Made by a program: the position numbers and the translations under genes
Shown: in pieces, positions 34,231-43,206 of the stretch
Numbering within the stretch: the first letter of the stretch is position 1
Layout: every line of letters starts with the position of its first letter
Notes under the pieces: model-generated
Seen by the model: the letters and a program-made list of their open reading frames with translations, nothing else
Database searches by the model: none
What the model was told of the DNA's origin: nothing
From: Chitinophagales bacterium
Lineage (GTDB): Bacteria; Bacteroidota; Bacteroidia; Chitinophagales; Chitinophagaceae
NCBI GenBank assembly: GCA_013297995.1
Contig: JAAFJB010000009.1
Span: 1-61,062 of the forward strand
Direction: 5' to 3'
DNA length: 61,062 bases

Positions 34231-36051
34231 ATGACACAAGAAGCATTTCAGCAAATTTCATATACTATTCCTGTTCAGCCCGGTATTTATAAATACTATG
34301 ATGCGGAACAAATTCTTTTGTATGTGGGCAAAGCAAAAAATTTGCGCAAAAGAGTGGGCTCCTATTTTAATAAAACCAATACCAGCTACAAAACGCATGA
34401 ACTGGTAAAACGAATTCACCATATTGAATTTACTATTGTAGATTCTGAACAAGATGCTTTTCTATTAGAGAACGCACTGATAAAAGAATACCAACCCCGT
34501 TTTAATATTAACCTGAAAGACGACAAAACCTATCCTTTTATAGTAGTAAAAAAAGAAGCCTTCCCTCGCATTTTTTTAACAAGAAAAAAATGGAATGATG
34601 GATCTGAATATTTAGGCCCCTTCACTTCATCGGGTAAAGTACGTGAGCTCATCAGCTTTATTAAACAATATATTCCGCTGCGTACTTGTAAACTCAATTT
34701 GAGCGAAGAAAATATTCGTAAAAAAAAGTTTAAAGTCTGCCTCGAATACCACCTCGGAAATTGCAAAGGCCCTTGTGAAGGCTTACAAAGTTTAGCAGAA
34801 TACAACGAGGGGCTGCAACAAGTAAGAAATATGCTTAAAGGCAATTTGGGAGCGGTAATTCAACATTTTAAAGCAATCATGCACGCAAGTGCACTTGCCA
34901 TGGAATTTGAAAAGGCAGAAGCAGTGAGAAAAAAAATTGAGCACTTAGAAACCTACCAATCCAGTTCTGTAATTGTAAGCAAACACCTGAACAACCTTGA
35001 TGTATTTTCCATTGCCAAAGAAGATGACAAAGCTTATGTAAATTATTTGATGGTTCAGAATGGTACCATTGTACAAACACATAGTGTTCCCGTGGAGACT
35101 AAATTAGAAGAATCTGAGGAAGAAGTGCTTGAATTTGTAATTGGTACTTTAAGAACTTCATTTAACAGCCTTGCCAACGAAATTGTAGTGCCCTTCCCCA
35201 TTCATTATCCCGATCAACATATACTAATTACCGTACCCAAAGCGGGTGATAAGCGTAAGCTGCTGGACTTATCTATGAAAAACGTGGATTATTTTAAAGC
35301 TGAATTGCGTAGAAAAAAAATATTGCGCTTAGAGGGTAAAACCGATATGGAACAGAAAAAAGTACTCTACGATTTACAACAGTTCTTGCACTTGTTAGAA
35401 CTACCTGTTCATATTGAATGTTTTGACAATTCTAATTTCCAAGGAGCTTTCCCCGTTTCTGCCATGGTTTGCTTTAAAAATGGAATACCTGCAAAAGACG
35501 ATTACCGCAAGTTCAATGTAAAAACAGTAGAAGGCATAAATGATTTTGCTACCATGAAAGAAGTGGTATACAGGCGCTATAAGCGACTAAAAGAAGAACA
35601 ATCGCCATTTCCTCAACTCGTAATTATAGATGGAGGTAAAGGGCAACTAAGTGCTGCTATGGAAGCCATAACTGAACTTGATCTGGTAGGGGCTATTACT
35701 TTGGTGGGACTGGCTAAACAAGCTGAAGAAATTTTTTTTGTGGGCGACCAAGAATCGCTCAGATTACCTTGGAATAGCGACTCACTTAATCTAGTAAGGC
35801 GTATTCGTGATGAAGTGCATCGTTTTGGCATTAGCTTTCATCGGAATCAAAGATCAAGGGGTCAATTTAATACTGTGTTAGAGTCCATACCAGGCGTTGG
35901 CAAACAAACCATTGATGATTTATTAAAGGCTTTTAAATCTGTGAAGCAAATAAAAATGAAGGAACTAAGCGAGCTATCTCCTATTATAGGCTTACACAAA
36001 GCTAAGCTGGTATTTCAGTACTTACACAAGAAGGAATTAGGAGAGAATTGA
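34231..36051 (+). CDS. uvrC: Excinuclease ABC subunit C
   Basis: 606 aa, the usual length. The GIY-YIG nuclease (3' incision) is at the N-terminus: PGIYKYYDAEQILLYVGKAK. Next come a Cys-rich segment (CLEYHLGNCKGPCEG), the UvrB-binding UVR helix (EFEKAEAVRKKIEHLE), the RNase H-like 5' nuclease (HIECFDNSNFQGAFPVSAMV, VIIDGGKGQL, DEVHRFGISFHR) and a C-terminal helix-hairpin-helix (LESIPGVGKQTIDDLLKAF). It makes both cuts in nucleotide excision repair with UvrA and UvrB. A strong terminator follows. Confidence 0.97.
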   Translation: MTQEAFQQISYTIPVQPGIYKYYDAEQILLYVGKAKNLRKRVGSYFNKTNTSYKTHELVKRIHHIEFTIVDSEQDAFLLENALIKEYQPRFNINLKDDKTYPFIVVKKEAFPRIFLTRKKWNDGSEYLGPFTSSGKVRELISFIKQYIPLRTCKLNLSEENIRKKKFKVCLEYHLGNCKGPCEGLQSLAEYNEGLQQVRNMLKGNLGAVIQHFKAIMHASALAMEFEKAEAVRKKIEHLETYQSSSVIVSKHLNNLDVFSIAKEDDKAYVNYLMVQNGTIVQTHSVPVETKLEESEEEVLEFVIGTLRTSFNSLANEIVVPFPIHYPDQHILITVPKAGDKRKLLDLSMKNVDYFKAELRRKKILRLEGKTDMEQKKVLYDLQQFLHLLELPVHIECFDNSNFQGAFPVSAMVCFKNGIPAKDDYRKFNVKTVEGINDFATMKEVVYRRYKRLKEEQSPFPQLVIIDGGKGQLSAAMEAITELDLVGAITLVGLAKQAEEIFFVGDQESLRLPWNSDSLNLVRRIRDEVHRFGISFHRNQRSRGQFNTVLESIPGVGKQTIDDLLKAFKSVKQIKMKELSELSPIIGLHKAKLVFQYLHKKELGEN

Positions 36052-36067
36052 GTATAATAAACAAAAA

Positions 36068-36098
36068 GGGGCCAGGATAGAAATCCAGCCCCGTTTTT
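36068..36098 (+). terminator. Rho-independent terminator after uvrC
   Basis: A stem of GGGGC (36068-36072) with GCCCC (36088-36092), plus an inner GGAT/ATCC pair, is followed by GTTTTT. It lies 16 bp after the uvrC stop codon and reads on the plus strand. Confidence 0.7.
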
Positions 36099-36192
36099 AA
36101 AATCCAATATCCTATGAAAAACCGAGGCTAAGATAGGGAATAAATAATTATAAAAAACTTTTTTTTACTCTTTCACAAAAATTTTTTTTTGC

Positions 36193-36237
36193 TTTATACA
36201 ATAAAAAAGGGGCTACGCCCCTTTTTTATTGTATAAA
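36193..36237. terminator. Bidirectional terminator, perfect 21-bp inverted repeat
   Basis: Arms 36193-36213 and 36217-36237 are exact reverse complements around a TAC loop. The GC core is AGGGGC/GCCCCT with A-runs before and T-runs after it, so it can work for both uvrC (plus) and gldN (minus), which converge here. It stands 26 bp beyond the gldN stop codon. Confidence 0.85.
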
Positions 36238-36263
36238 TACCAACTGTTTGGTACTATATAATT

Positions 36264-37421
36264 TTAGTGTTGCCATAAATCCTGCTCATAACTAAATATC
36301 TTTTGTTTAATATTTTCCCCCTCTAATAATCGATACAGCGGATCTTTTATCATTGCACTCAAGCTTTTATCGCCAGGATTGCCCAAGGAAGATTTTATGA
36401 TATTGCTTGAAAAGAATCGGCTTTCAAACAATTCTTCCCAAGTCATTCTAGAAGAAAAATTCTTTGGATTGTACACTTCAAACTTAGTTAAAGAAGCGCG
36501 CAAATCTGGATAATAAATCCAAAACAATACCCTAGCAAAAGATTTACCTGCTGCAACCTGCTTGGCTATGGGCGCAATGCCAATAATTCGTGTAAATAAC
36601 CTGCTGGCTTCCTTATCAAATACTACCTGCTCCTTAATACGGAATGTATAAACAGAGTCGGGACTGAATTTGGCTTTCTTAGTTACAACTCTATCAATAA
36701 CCCCAGTAACAGGGTCGGCCACTTCTTGGGTATCAAGTGATCCTCCCGTTAAGGCCATCACTTGGTTGGTGGTGAGTGGTATGGTAAACCGATCATTGTC
36801 CGCCGAAAAAGCCACTACACTGTCGTTTTTAATAGCACTTAATAAAATTGAAAAGAAACGTTGGTCTCCATTATTATCCTTTCCAGGATACATAAAACTC
36901 TGGTTGATTTTTTCTCTGCCATCTATTTCCCGCCAAATAAACTGACTAAAAAGCGCGTCATCTTCCCTCAAATCTTCGTAAGCCAAGGGTTTGCGATCTC
37001 TCACCTGGCTTCTATCTACTGCATAATTATTTCGAAGGGATATTTCAGGCTTGGCATCAAATCCGCCTTGGATAGTGGTATCATAAGTAACAGTAGATAC
37101 CCCCCCACTGGTTGAACTATTACTAGGAGCTGGTGCAGGCGTATTATTTCCTGGGCGATATCGAGACGATCCAGAAACAGAAGGAGTTTTCTTAGTACTC
37201 GTATCTGATGCTAAGTTATTATTGGCAGAAGACAACTTTGAAGTATTGGCTTTCTGCACCGAAGAATTGGTTGTAGCTGGCTTTGCTACCGGTGCCACAG
37301 TAGTTGTGGGCGCAGTACTTGGTGCAGCACCCGCCTTTCTATACTTTGATTGAGCACCAAGTTCCAAAGAAAAAACAAGTGCCAAACCACCAAACAATCC
37401 GCTGAATAATAACTTCTTCAT
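36264..37421 (-). CDS. gldN: Type IX secretion/gliding motility protein GldN (PorN)
   Basis: 385 aa with a signal peptide (MKKLLFSGLFGGLALVFSLE). A low-complexity Ser/Thr/Ala/Pro-rich segment (about residues 28-120) precedes the conserved GldN domain: VRDRKPLAYEDLREDDALFS, then IWREIDGREKINQSFMYPG. GldN forms, with GldK, the periplasmic ring attached to the outer membrane in the type IX secretion complex. It is the last gene of gldK-L-M-N, 8 bp after gldM. The long linker is longer than I would expect and may vary between strains. Confidence 0.95.
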   Translation of the reverse strand: MKKLLFSGLFGGLALVFSLELGAQSKYRKAGAAPSTAPTTTVAPVAKPATTNSSVQKANTSKLSSANNNLASDTSTKKTPSVSGSSRYRPGNNTPAPAPSNSSTSGGVSTVTYDTTIQGGFDAKPEISLRNNYAVDRSQVRDRKPLAYEDLREDDALFSQFIWREIDGREKINQSFMYPGKDNNGDQRFFSILLSAIKNDSVVAFSADNDRFTIPLTTNQVMALTGGSLDTQEVADPVTGVIDRVVTKKAKFSPDSVYTFRIKEQVVFDKEASRLFTRIIGIAPIAKQVAAGKSFARVLFWIYYPDLRASLTKFEVYNPKNFSSRMTWEELFESRFFSSNIIKSSLGNPGDKSLSAMIKDPLYRLLEGENIKQKIFSYEQDLWQH

Positions 37422-37429
37422 ACACTCAA

Positions 37430-38971
37430 TTATTGAAGGGTAAACGAAATATTCTGATCCAATAAACGGGTTCCACCAGGACCCGATACTTTAATTTCAT
37501 CAATTACAACAGTAGAACCAGCCTGACATTTGCGTATTAAAGCTTGTGCTTCCCCATTAAAATATGCACCAAAAACTTCTGCAACGCCAAGCCCACTCTC
37601 CTCAAATCCTTTTCCAGTACAAATAAGGGTATAAGAAACCACATCGTATTTTACACCCTCAAAAATAAAATCTTTCAGTTCCGCAGCTACCCCTTTCTGT
37701 ACCCTGAATACATTGGCACCAATAGGACCACCCGCTTTACCACCCACGGTAGCTAAAGGATTGGGAACTCTTTTCACTGGAATAATTATTTTCTGACTAT
37801 TTTTTCCGTCAGAAGCATTTACTGTTGCTGAACCCAAAGCTCCGCAAGTAACCATATATTGGCCAGCCCCTGTTTTCCTAAAACTAATGCCATTGCCATC
37901 AATGCTAACATTTACTTTTTCATCACCCCCACCGCCTGTTACACTCAATGGGTTTTCTAAACCTTGGTAAAATACCCGGGTTTTGTCAGTAGATACTACC
38001 AAACCAGAAGGAACACCTACGGTATATTTAATGGGCTTTGTAACAGTTGCAGTGGTACCATCAGGTTTAACAAAAGTAATGGTTACGTTTTTTTGTCCAC
38101 TACTTGATGGTTTAAACTTGTATTCAAATGACCCATCTTCCGTTGGGCTTGCAGAAGCTCCATCAACCGTAACAGTGGGCTTGGATGCACTGTTAAATGC
38201 TCCAACACCCGCATTTATAATAATTTCTTCTCCTGGCATTACATAACTGGCGTTTGCATTGGCAATAGCCTGAAACTCATCGTACACCAATTCAACCGCA
38301 CCAATTTGCTTGTGACAAAACTCTACTGATTGCGCTTCACTATTTTTAATATCATTTTGAAACTTGCTCAATATGGTGATGCCGGCAATAGTAGGTGTCA
38401 TGTGAAAAAAGCCATAAGCCCATTCCATTTTGGCATTGTCGTCTTTCAGTACTGGCAAATCAAGCGGCAGGGTTGATCCTATTTCTTTTACTAATTCTGG
38501 ATCAATCTTAAGCAGTTGTTCTTTAAATTCACTTAGCTTATTGTACAACTCTTTCCCCTTCGCTTTTCCAGTGGGTGGTGCAGAAAGAAACATTCTTGTT
38601 GCTGCGTCTAAGTCGTCTTCTTTAAAGATTTCTTTTCCCGCTTCTATTTTTAATCCTGACTCTTTTTTTAATTCAACTTTTAAGCTCTCGAGATAGGCAT
38701 ATACATCATCGGCTAACTTCTTGGCCTGTTGGGCTTTGGGCAACCAGATTTGCGCTTTTTCCCGAGTGGTAGGATCATCTACTTTGCGCTCAAAAGACTT
38801 AAAAATTTCTATATTTTTCTTCTCCGCAATTCCGGTGGCAGTCATCAAACTCCTATCCACCGTTTTAAAAGCGTTTAATATTTCGGAAGAAACATTCAGT
38901 GCAAGCAGTGCTGTTAACACGAGATACATCATGTTAATCATTTTCTGCCGCGGTTCCTTGGGTAGTGACAT
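37430..38971 (-). CDS. gldM: Type IX secretion motor protein GldM (PorM)
   Basis: 513 aa. The N-terminus MSLPKEPRQKMINMMYLVLT is the GldM hallmark and leads into a single membrane helix (MYLVLTALLALNVSSEILNA). The rest is periplasmic: a helical domain followed by Ig-like domains (IIINAGVGAFNSASKPTVTV and later). GldM with GldL forms the proton-driven rotary motor of T9SS and gliding; the N-terminal glutamate-containing helix (Glu in VSSEILN) sits inside the GldL pentamer. 56 bp separate it from gldL. Confidence 0.96.
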   Translation of the reverse strand: MSLPKEPRQKMINMMYLVLTALLALNVSSEILNAFKTVDRSLMTATGIAEKKNIEIFKSFERKVDDPTTREKAQIWLPKAQQAKKLADDVYAYLESLKVELKKESGLKIEAGKEIFKEDDLDAATRMFLSAPPTGKAKGKELYNKLSEFKEQLLKIDPELVKEIGSTLPLDLPVLKDDNAKMEWAYGFFHMTPTIAGITILSKFQNDIKNSEAQSVEFCHKQIGAVELVYDEFQAIANANASYVMPGEEIIINAGVGAFNSASKPTVTVDGASASPTEDGSFEYKFKPSSSGQKNVTITFVKPDGTTATVTKPIKYTVGVPSGLVVSTDKTRVFYQGLENPLSVTGGGGDEKVNVSIDGNGISFRKTGAGQYMVTCGALGSATVNASDGKNSQKIIIPVKRVPNPLATVGGKAGGPIGANVFRVQKGVAAELKDFIFEGVKYDVVSYTLICTGKGFEESGLGVAEVFGAYFNGEAQALIRKCQAGSTVVIDEIKVSGPGGTRLLDQNISFTLQ

Positions 38972-39027
38972 ACTATCTTTGGTTTTTCAAATACTTGTTA
39001 GAAATAAGTTTTAGTTGTGCGGGGATA

Positions 39028-39777
39028 TTATCTTCCCTGCATGGCTGTTAGCATACTACCATACACTTGGTTCAATTTACCAAGATTAACGGCTAAGGCA
39101 GCAATTTGCTCTTTGGCTTTAATGGCATCATCTGCACTGCTGGTCATTGCCGCAGAAGCTTGTGACAGTTTACCATAAAACTGGTTCAATGCTTTTAGGT
39201 GGTTATTGCTTTCCTGTAATTCTAATTCGTAAATGGTATTTAAAGAAGTTAGATTTTTAGTTAATCCCTGCACTTGCACATGAAACTGCTTATTAGCGTC
39301 TGCAGCCGATCCAAACGAAGTAAAGGATTGCGCAGCACTGGTTAAGGCTGTTGCTACTGAACCCATTGCAGTGGTTGCTTCCTTTGACTTTGCAGAGAAA
39401 TCACTGGTAGATTTTACCACATCCCCAATTTCTCCCATTTTTTCAACAGTACCACCCAATTTTTTAAACCCATCACTCAATTTGCTGAGGTTGGTAGGCG
39501 TGATATCCGCTTCTTGCATCATTTTATCGAGGCTTTTTAATGCTGGATTGCCAGCATCTACCGCAGCAGGTGCCGCATGTGAGTCCATATCTGGCGGAGG
39601 TAGAATGGCATAAATAATAAAAATAAGTGCCTCTGTAGTTAGTCCAATCTTTAAGGCCCAATCAGCCCAAGATAAGTGCAGGATTTTAGCCATTGCACCG
39701 AAAATTACTACTGCTGCACCGAGACATACAAAAACGTTTACTGCACGATTTACTGCGGGAGAAACACCTGAAGCCAT
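39028..39777 (-). CDS. gldL: Type IX secretion motor protein GldL (PorL)
   Basis: 249 aa. Two membrane helices at the N-terminus: residues about 13-32 (VFVCLGAAVVIFGAMAKILH) and 43-60 (IGLTTEALIFIIYAILPP), the second carrying the conserved Glu thought to carry protons. A long helical cytoplasmic tail follows, rich in Ala/Ser with coiled-coil character. It is the stator/motor partner of GldM. 26 bp separate it from gldK upstream. Confidence 0.95.
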   Translation of the reverse strand: MASGVSPAVNRAVNVFVCLGAAVVIFGAMAKILHLSWADWALKIGLTTEALIFIIYAILPPPDMDSHAAPAAVDAGNPALKSLDKMMQEADITPTNLSKLSDGFKKLGGTVEKMGEIGDVVKSTSDFSAKSKEATTAMGSVATALTSAAQSFTSFGSAADANKQFHVQVQGLTKNLTSLNTIYELELQESNNHLKALNQFYGKLSQASAAMTSSADDAIKAKEQIAALAVNLGKLNQVYGSMLTAMQGR

Positions 39778-39803
39778 AATTGTTGATTTTTTAAAGGTTG
39801 ATT

Positions 39804-41087
39804 TTATTTTTTCATTTTAGGAGCCAAATCAATTACACAACGGAAGCCAATATAAGATTTTGCTGTGTCTTGGTATTCATAGTTGCGTGTGGTTACTTGT
39901 ATCATATAAGCAATGTCTTTCCAGCTCCCACCCCTGATCACTTTTCTCTTTTCACGCGGACGGTCTGAATCTTTTGCATCGTATCTAACATCGGGGCTCA
40001 TATCGGCCAAAAAATTATACGCTCCTTCATAAAAATAAGACCCCGTCCACTCTGCTACATTACCACTCATATTATACAAGCCATAATCATTGGGCCAATA
40101 CGCATCTGCTCTCACGGTGTAAAATCCACCATCTTCTGCATAATTACCCCTGCCTGGCTTGAAATTGGCCAATAAACATCCTTTCTTATTTCGGGTATAA
40201 TAACTACCCCAAGGGTACATAGAATTGGTGCGCCCACCCCTCGCAGCATATTCCCATTCTGCTTCACTTGGTAGTCTATAATCACCATCTATAGCCATTT
40301 TCTTTTTGGTTAAATAACTATTCTGAATATGGGTTCTCCAATGGCAAAAAGCCATTGCCTGCTTCCAACTTACCCCTACTACTGGGTAATTACCAAATGA
40401 TGGATGTGAAAAATACCTTTTAGTCATTGGCTCATTGTAGGAATAGGAGAAATCTCTCATCCATACCAATGTATCGGGATATACGCGCTGGTCTCTTTTT
40501 ACAATAAATGATTTTCTAGATTGACCTACATTTTCTCGTTTAGCCGCTTCAGCAAGGTCAAAATATTCCACCCGATACATAATTTTTTCTGGGTCAATCT
40601 CCGCCTTACCATAAAGCCGATTATCAGGTGCTAAATTCAATTCATTCAACTTTTCAATGGTATTTTTATCCCACTTTATAGTAGCTACTTTTTTCCAATC
40701 AACGGCCATGGTATCATCGTCTTTGTTAATGCCTTGACCAAATAATACTTTAAAGGCCAATGAGTCTCTCACCCAATTCACAAACTGGCGATACTCATTA
40801 TTGGTAATTTCTGTTGCATCCATCCAAAAGCCAGGCATAGAAACCTGTCTATTTCTACTAGTATAATTGTAACTGATATCCTCATCGCTAGGCCCCATAT
40901 GAAAAGTACCCGGTTGAATATATACCATATTCTGTGGCATATTCATATTTTGCTTGGCAGCAGGAGCTACTCCATGAAGCTGACCATCATCGGGCAATCC
41001 CTTAGATTTCTTGCCTTTTCCCTTAAAACAGGAGACCATAGTAGTGGCAAAAACCGCTGTTACTATTAAAGAAAGATAAATTTTCAT
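39804..41087 (-). CDS. gldK: Type IX secretion lipoprotein GldK (PorK)
   Basis: 427 aa from the ATG at 41087; the frame is open to 41150, but only the inner start gives the lipoprotein signal MKIYLSLIVTAVFATTMVSC, with Cys20 as lipidation site. The body is a formylglycine-generating-enzyme-like (SUMF1) fold: MVYIQPGTFHMGPSDED, FWMDATEITNNEYRQFV, YRLPSEAEWEYAARGG, GLYNMSGNVAEWTGSYF and a C-terminal VIRGGSWKD...GFRCV. GldK forms the outer-membrane ring with GldN. It is first in the gldKLMN operon. Confidence 0.95.
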   Translation of the reverse strand: MKIYLSLIVTAVFATTMVSCFKGKGKKSKGLPDDGQLHGVAPAAKQNMNMPQNMVYIQPGTFHMGPSDEDISYNYTSRNRQVSMPGFWMDATEITNNEYRQFVNWVRDSLAFKVLFGQGINKDDDTMAVDWKKVATIKWDKNTIEKLNELNLAPDNRLYGKAEIDPEKIMYRVEYFDLAEAAKRENVGQSRKSFIVKRDQRVYPDTLVWMRDFSYSYNEPMTKRYFSHPSFGNYPVVGVSWKQAMAFCHWRTHIQNSYLTKKKMAIDGDYRLPSEAEWEYAARGGRTNSMYPWGSYYTRNKKGCLLANFKPGRGNYAEDGGFYTVRADAYWPNDYGLYNMSGNVAEWTGSYFYEGAYNFLADMSPDVRYDAKDSDRPREKRKVIRGGSWKDIAYMIQVTTRNYEYQDTAKSYIGFRCVIDLAPKMKK

Positions 41088-41111
41088 GACCAATATTGAT
41101 TTTGACAGGAG

Positions 41112-41119
41112 CAAATATA
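41112..41119 (-). promoter_or_regulatory. Candidate -7 promoter element (TATATTTG) for gldKLMN
   Basis: Read on the minus strand the sequence is TATATTTG, an exact TAnnTTTG match, 24 bp upstream of the gldK start at 41087. No clear TTG is seen at the expected -33 distance. Confidence 0.45.
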
Positions 41120-41433
41120 AGTTCAAAATGCTTTTAACGCATTTTAGCACCGTTTTAATTCCTATTTGTAAACACTAAGTAAAGTTAACGTCAAATACTA
41201 TTAAATTATTACTTTTATCAATATATAATCATTTTGGAATCTGTAAAGGCAAATTACACACAAAAATTGTTATACTATTGCTAAAATCAATTAAAAAATT
41301 GTAAAATTTTGCAGCAAGTTGGTGCGTCAATATTGTATAACGGTATTGGTTGGCCTTCTGGCATTGTCCCAATCTGTTCCCAAAAAATTAACGAAACAGC
41401 TTTCCAGCAATAGTGGGTTTACTATTAAACCTT
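41120..41433. other. AT-rich spacer between gldK and the HemD-like gene
   Basis: About 310 bp without a convincing gene. It is very AT-rich and probably holds the rest of the gldK control region. A 64-aa frame on the plus strand (41319-41513) runs into the HemD-like gene and has no recognisable family, so I do not call it. A weak hairpin, GGTTTA with TAAACC, lies near 41414-41430 just after the HemD-like stop codon but lacks a T-run on the minus strand. Confidence 0.5.
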
Positions 41434-42231
41434 TTATTGGGCGGGCTTCATGCTGCATAAAAATTGATCCAAAGCGGCAACCATACTCGGTTTCTGTGGA
41501 GAAGGAACTTTAATTTCGAGTGTAAAACCTGCATCTTCTACTGCCTTTGAAGTATTGCCTCCAAAAGCACTCATTACAGTTCCGTTTTGTTCAAAATCTG
41601 GAAAATTGTCTAATAAGCTCCGCACGCCACTGGGTGTAAAAAAACATATCACGTCGTACACATGCTTCTCAAATACAGGTTTAATATCGTTGCTAATAGT
41701 GCGATACATATACCCAAGCTTAAACTCGCACTTATTGTTTTTAAGCCAACTTACAATTTCATTGTCTTGTTGATTCTCACTACAAACATATAAAAATCGT
41801 TCGGCTTCTTTGTGTCGATTTACAACGTCAAAAAGGCTTTTATTAGTACCATCTGCGCCATAAAAAACTTTGCGCTTGCGGTATAATATAAATTTTTGTA
41901 AATAAAGCGCAACTGCTTCTGTAATGCAGAAATAACGAGTGTCTTGGGCAATACTGATTTTCATTTCTTCACTCATTCTAAAGAAATGGTCAATGGCATT
42001 TCTACTGGTAAAAACGATTGCCGTGTAATATAAAATATCAATTTTTTGCTTGCGAAATTCTCGTGCAGGAATGCCCTGTAGTATAATAAAAGGATGGAAA
42101 ACCAATTCTACATTATGCTTTCGCTCCAAATCAAAATAAGGCGATTTTTCGCTCTCCGGTTTGGGCTGGGAAATAAGAATTTTTCTGGCTATTTTTGATT
42201 CTGCTATTTGCTTCGTACCGATTTTGCTCAT
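41434..42231 (-). CDS. hemD: Uroporphyrinogen-III synthase (HemD-like)
   Basis: 265 aa from the ATG at 42231; an ATG at 42270 would overlap the upstream gene. The two-lobed HemD pattern is visible: KILISQPKPESEKSPYFDL at the start, DILYYTAIVFTSRNAIDHFF in lobe 1, and YDVICFFTPSGVRSLLDNFP then SAFGGNTSKAVEDAGF in lobe 2. The enzyme closes hydroxymethylbilane to uroporphyrinogen III. In many Bacteroidota a HemD-like gene sits next to the gld/por genes, as here. The family is divergent, so catalytic competence is an inference. Confidence 0.85.
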   Translation of the reverse strand: MSKIGTKQIAESKIARKILISQPKPESEKSPYFDLERKHNVELVFHPFIILQGIPAREFRKQKIDILYYTAIVFTSRNAIDHFFRMSEEMKISIAQDTRYFCITEAVALYLQKFILYRKRKVFYGADGTNKSLFDVVNRHKEAERFLYVCSENQQDNEIVSWLKNNKCEFKLGYMYRTISNDIKPVFEKHVYDVICFFTPSGVRSLLDNFPDFEQNGTVMSAFGGNTSKAVEDAGFTLEIKVPSPQKPSMVAALDQFLCSMKPAQ

Positions 42232-42262
42232 GCTGCTTCCTGTGTTTTGCAAAAATAAAATT

Positions 42263-43129
42263 TCAGCCAATATTTTCTACCATTAGCTTATAAATTAAAG
42301 CCATAGGTAAAATTTCTACTGCGCAAAGGTAAAGGAAAAAATGAAAAGCATTCACTTGAAGATCTTGTTTCAATAAACTGAAACACATGAGGTAGCGGTA
42401 AAAGAACAATATTAACACCAATACCACCGCTATTGTTATTGCAATTAAGGCAAGTGGCTCTTTTGAGAAAGCCAACAAAATACTCAATGGCAATAATAGT
42501 ACCCCCAGAATACGATTGACCATAAAAACCAAAAATAAGTACCCACTGGCTGCATTGCTAGAGTTAAATACCCAACCTAAAAATTGCATAAAGAGGTATT
42601 TTCCTACATAAACAATTACCAATAAGGCATATATATAAATACTTAGCAGTAAGAAAGAAAGCGATGACCATTGCTTATATTCAATTAATAATGCAATAAA
42701 AAGCCCAGCCGATCCAATAAAAAGCGTATTAATGAGTAAGCTGGCAAACCACTCTTGCACCAATTGATCACGGGTTTGCTTCTGCCGTAAACTCGTTTGA
42801 AAAAAAAGTAAAAATAGGTTTTTAAAATACTTGGGGAAAAGTACTTTAATAATGGCCAATAAAAAAACCAGTGCTAACAATGCATAAAATAGGCCCTCTT
42901 TTGAATTGAATTTCCTATAATCAATATACATCTTAATAGGCGGGGCACTCAAAGGAAGATAGGGATGCATGGTGATGTGAGCATAGCTAGATATGTCTCT
43001 ACTAGTCCCTACCATTATTGCCTGAGCCGTATCTGGCTTGTTGGATGAATTAGAATCCGTTTGTGCTTGCCCTTGCAGCAAAAAGCCCATACATAATAGA
43101 ATTAAAAGAAGGCGACTATAACTCAGCAT
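42263..43129 (-). CDS. DUF4271 domain-containing membrane protein
   Basis: 288 aa with a signal peptide (MLSYSRLLLILLCMGFLLQG) and about six membrane spans from residue 80 onward (GLFYALLALVFLLAIIKVLF is the first). The pattern of a short periplasmic N-terminus and C-terminal helices, and the position directly upstream of the HemD-like gene (31 bp from its start), fit DUF4271, a Bacteroidota-specific family of unknown function that travels with hemD and gld genes. A link to the T9SS is inference from synteny. It is divergent from hemW. Confidence 0.8.
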   Translation of the reverse strand: MLSYSRLLLILLCMGFLLQGQAQTDSNSSNKPDTAQAIMVGTSRDISSYAHITMHPYLPLSAPPIKMYIDYRKFNSKEGLFYALLALVFLLAIIKVLFPKYFKNLFLLFFQTSLRQKQTRDQLVQEWFASLLINTLFIGSAGLFIALLIEYKQWSSLSFLLLSIYIYALLVIVYVGKYLFMQFLGWVFNSSNAASGYLFLVFMVNRILGVLLLPLSILLAFSKEPLALIAITIAVVLVLILFFYRYLMCFSLLKQDLQVNAFHFFLYLCAVEILPMALIYKLMVENIG

Positions 43130-43206
43130 TCTTACAAAATTATTGATTGCATAGGATTATTCGTGTATCATGTGCAAGAATCTTATTTTTATTTATTATT
43201 GCTATT

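Noticed and set aside
41412..41433. Hairpin GGTTTA/TAAACC after the HemD-like stop codon as a terminator
   Set aside because: The stem is short and AT-rich, and the T-run lies on the plus-strand side, where no gene needs it.
41319..41513. 64-aa plus-strand frame with a hydrophobic start
   Set aside because: It runs into the HemD-like gene, starts at GTG and resembles nothing I know.
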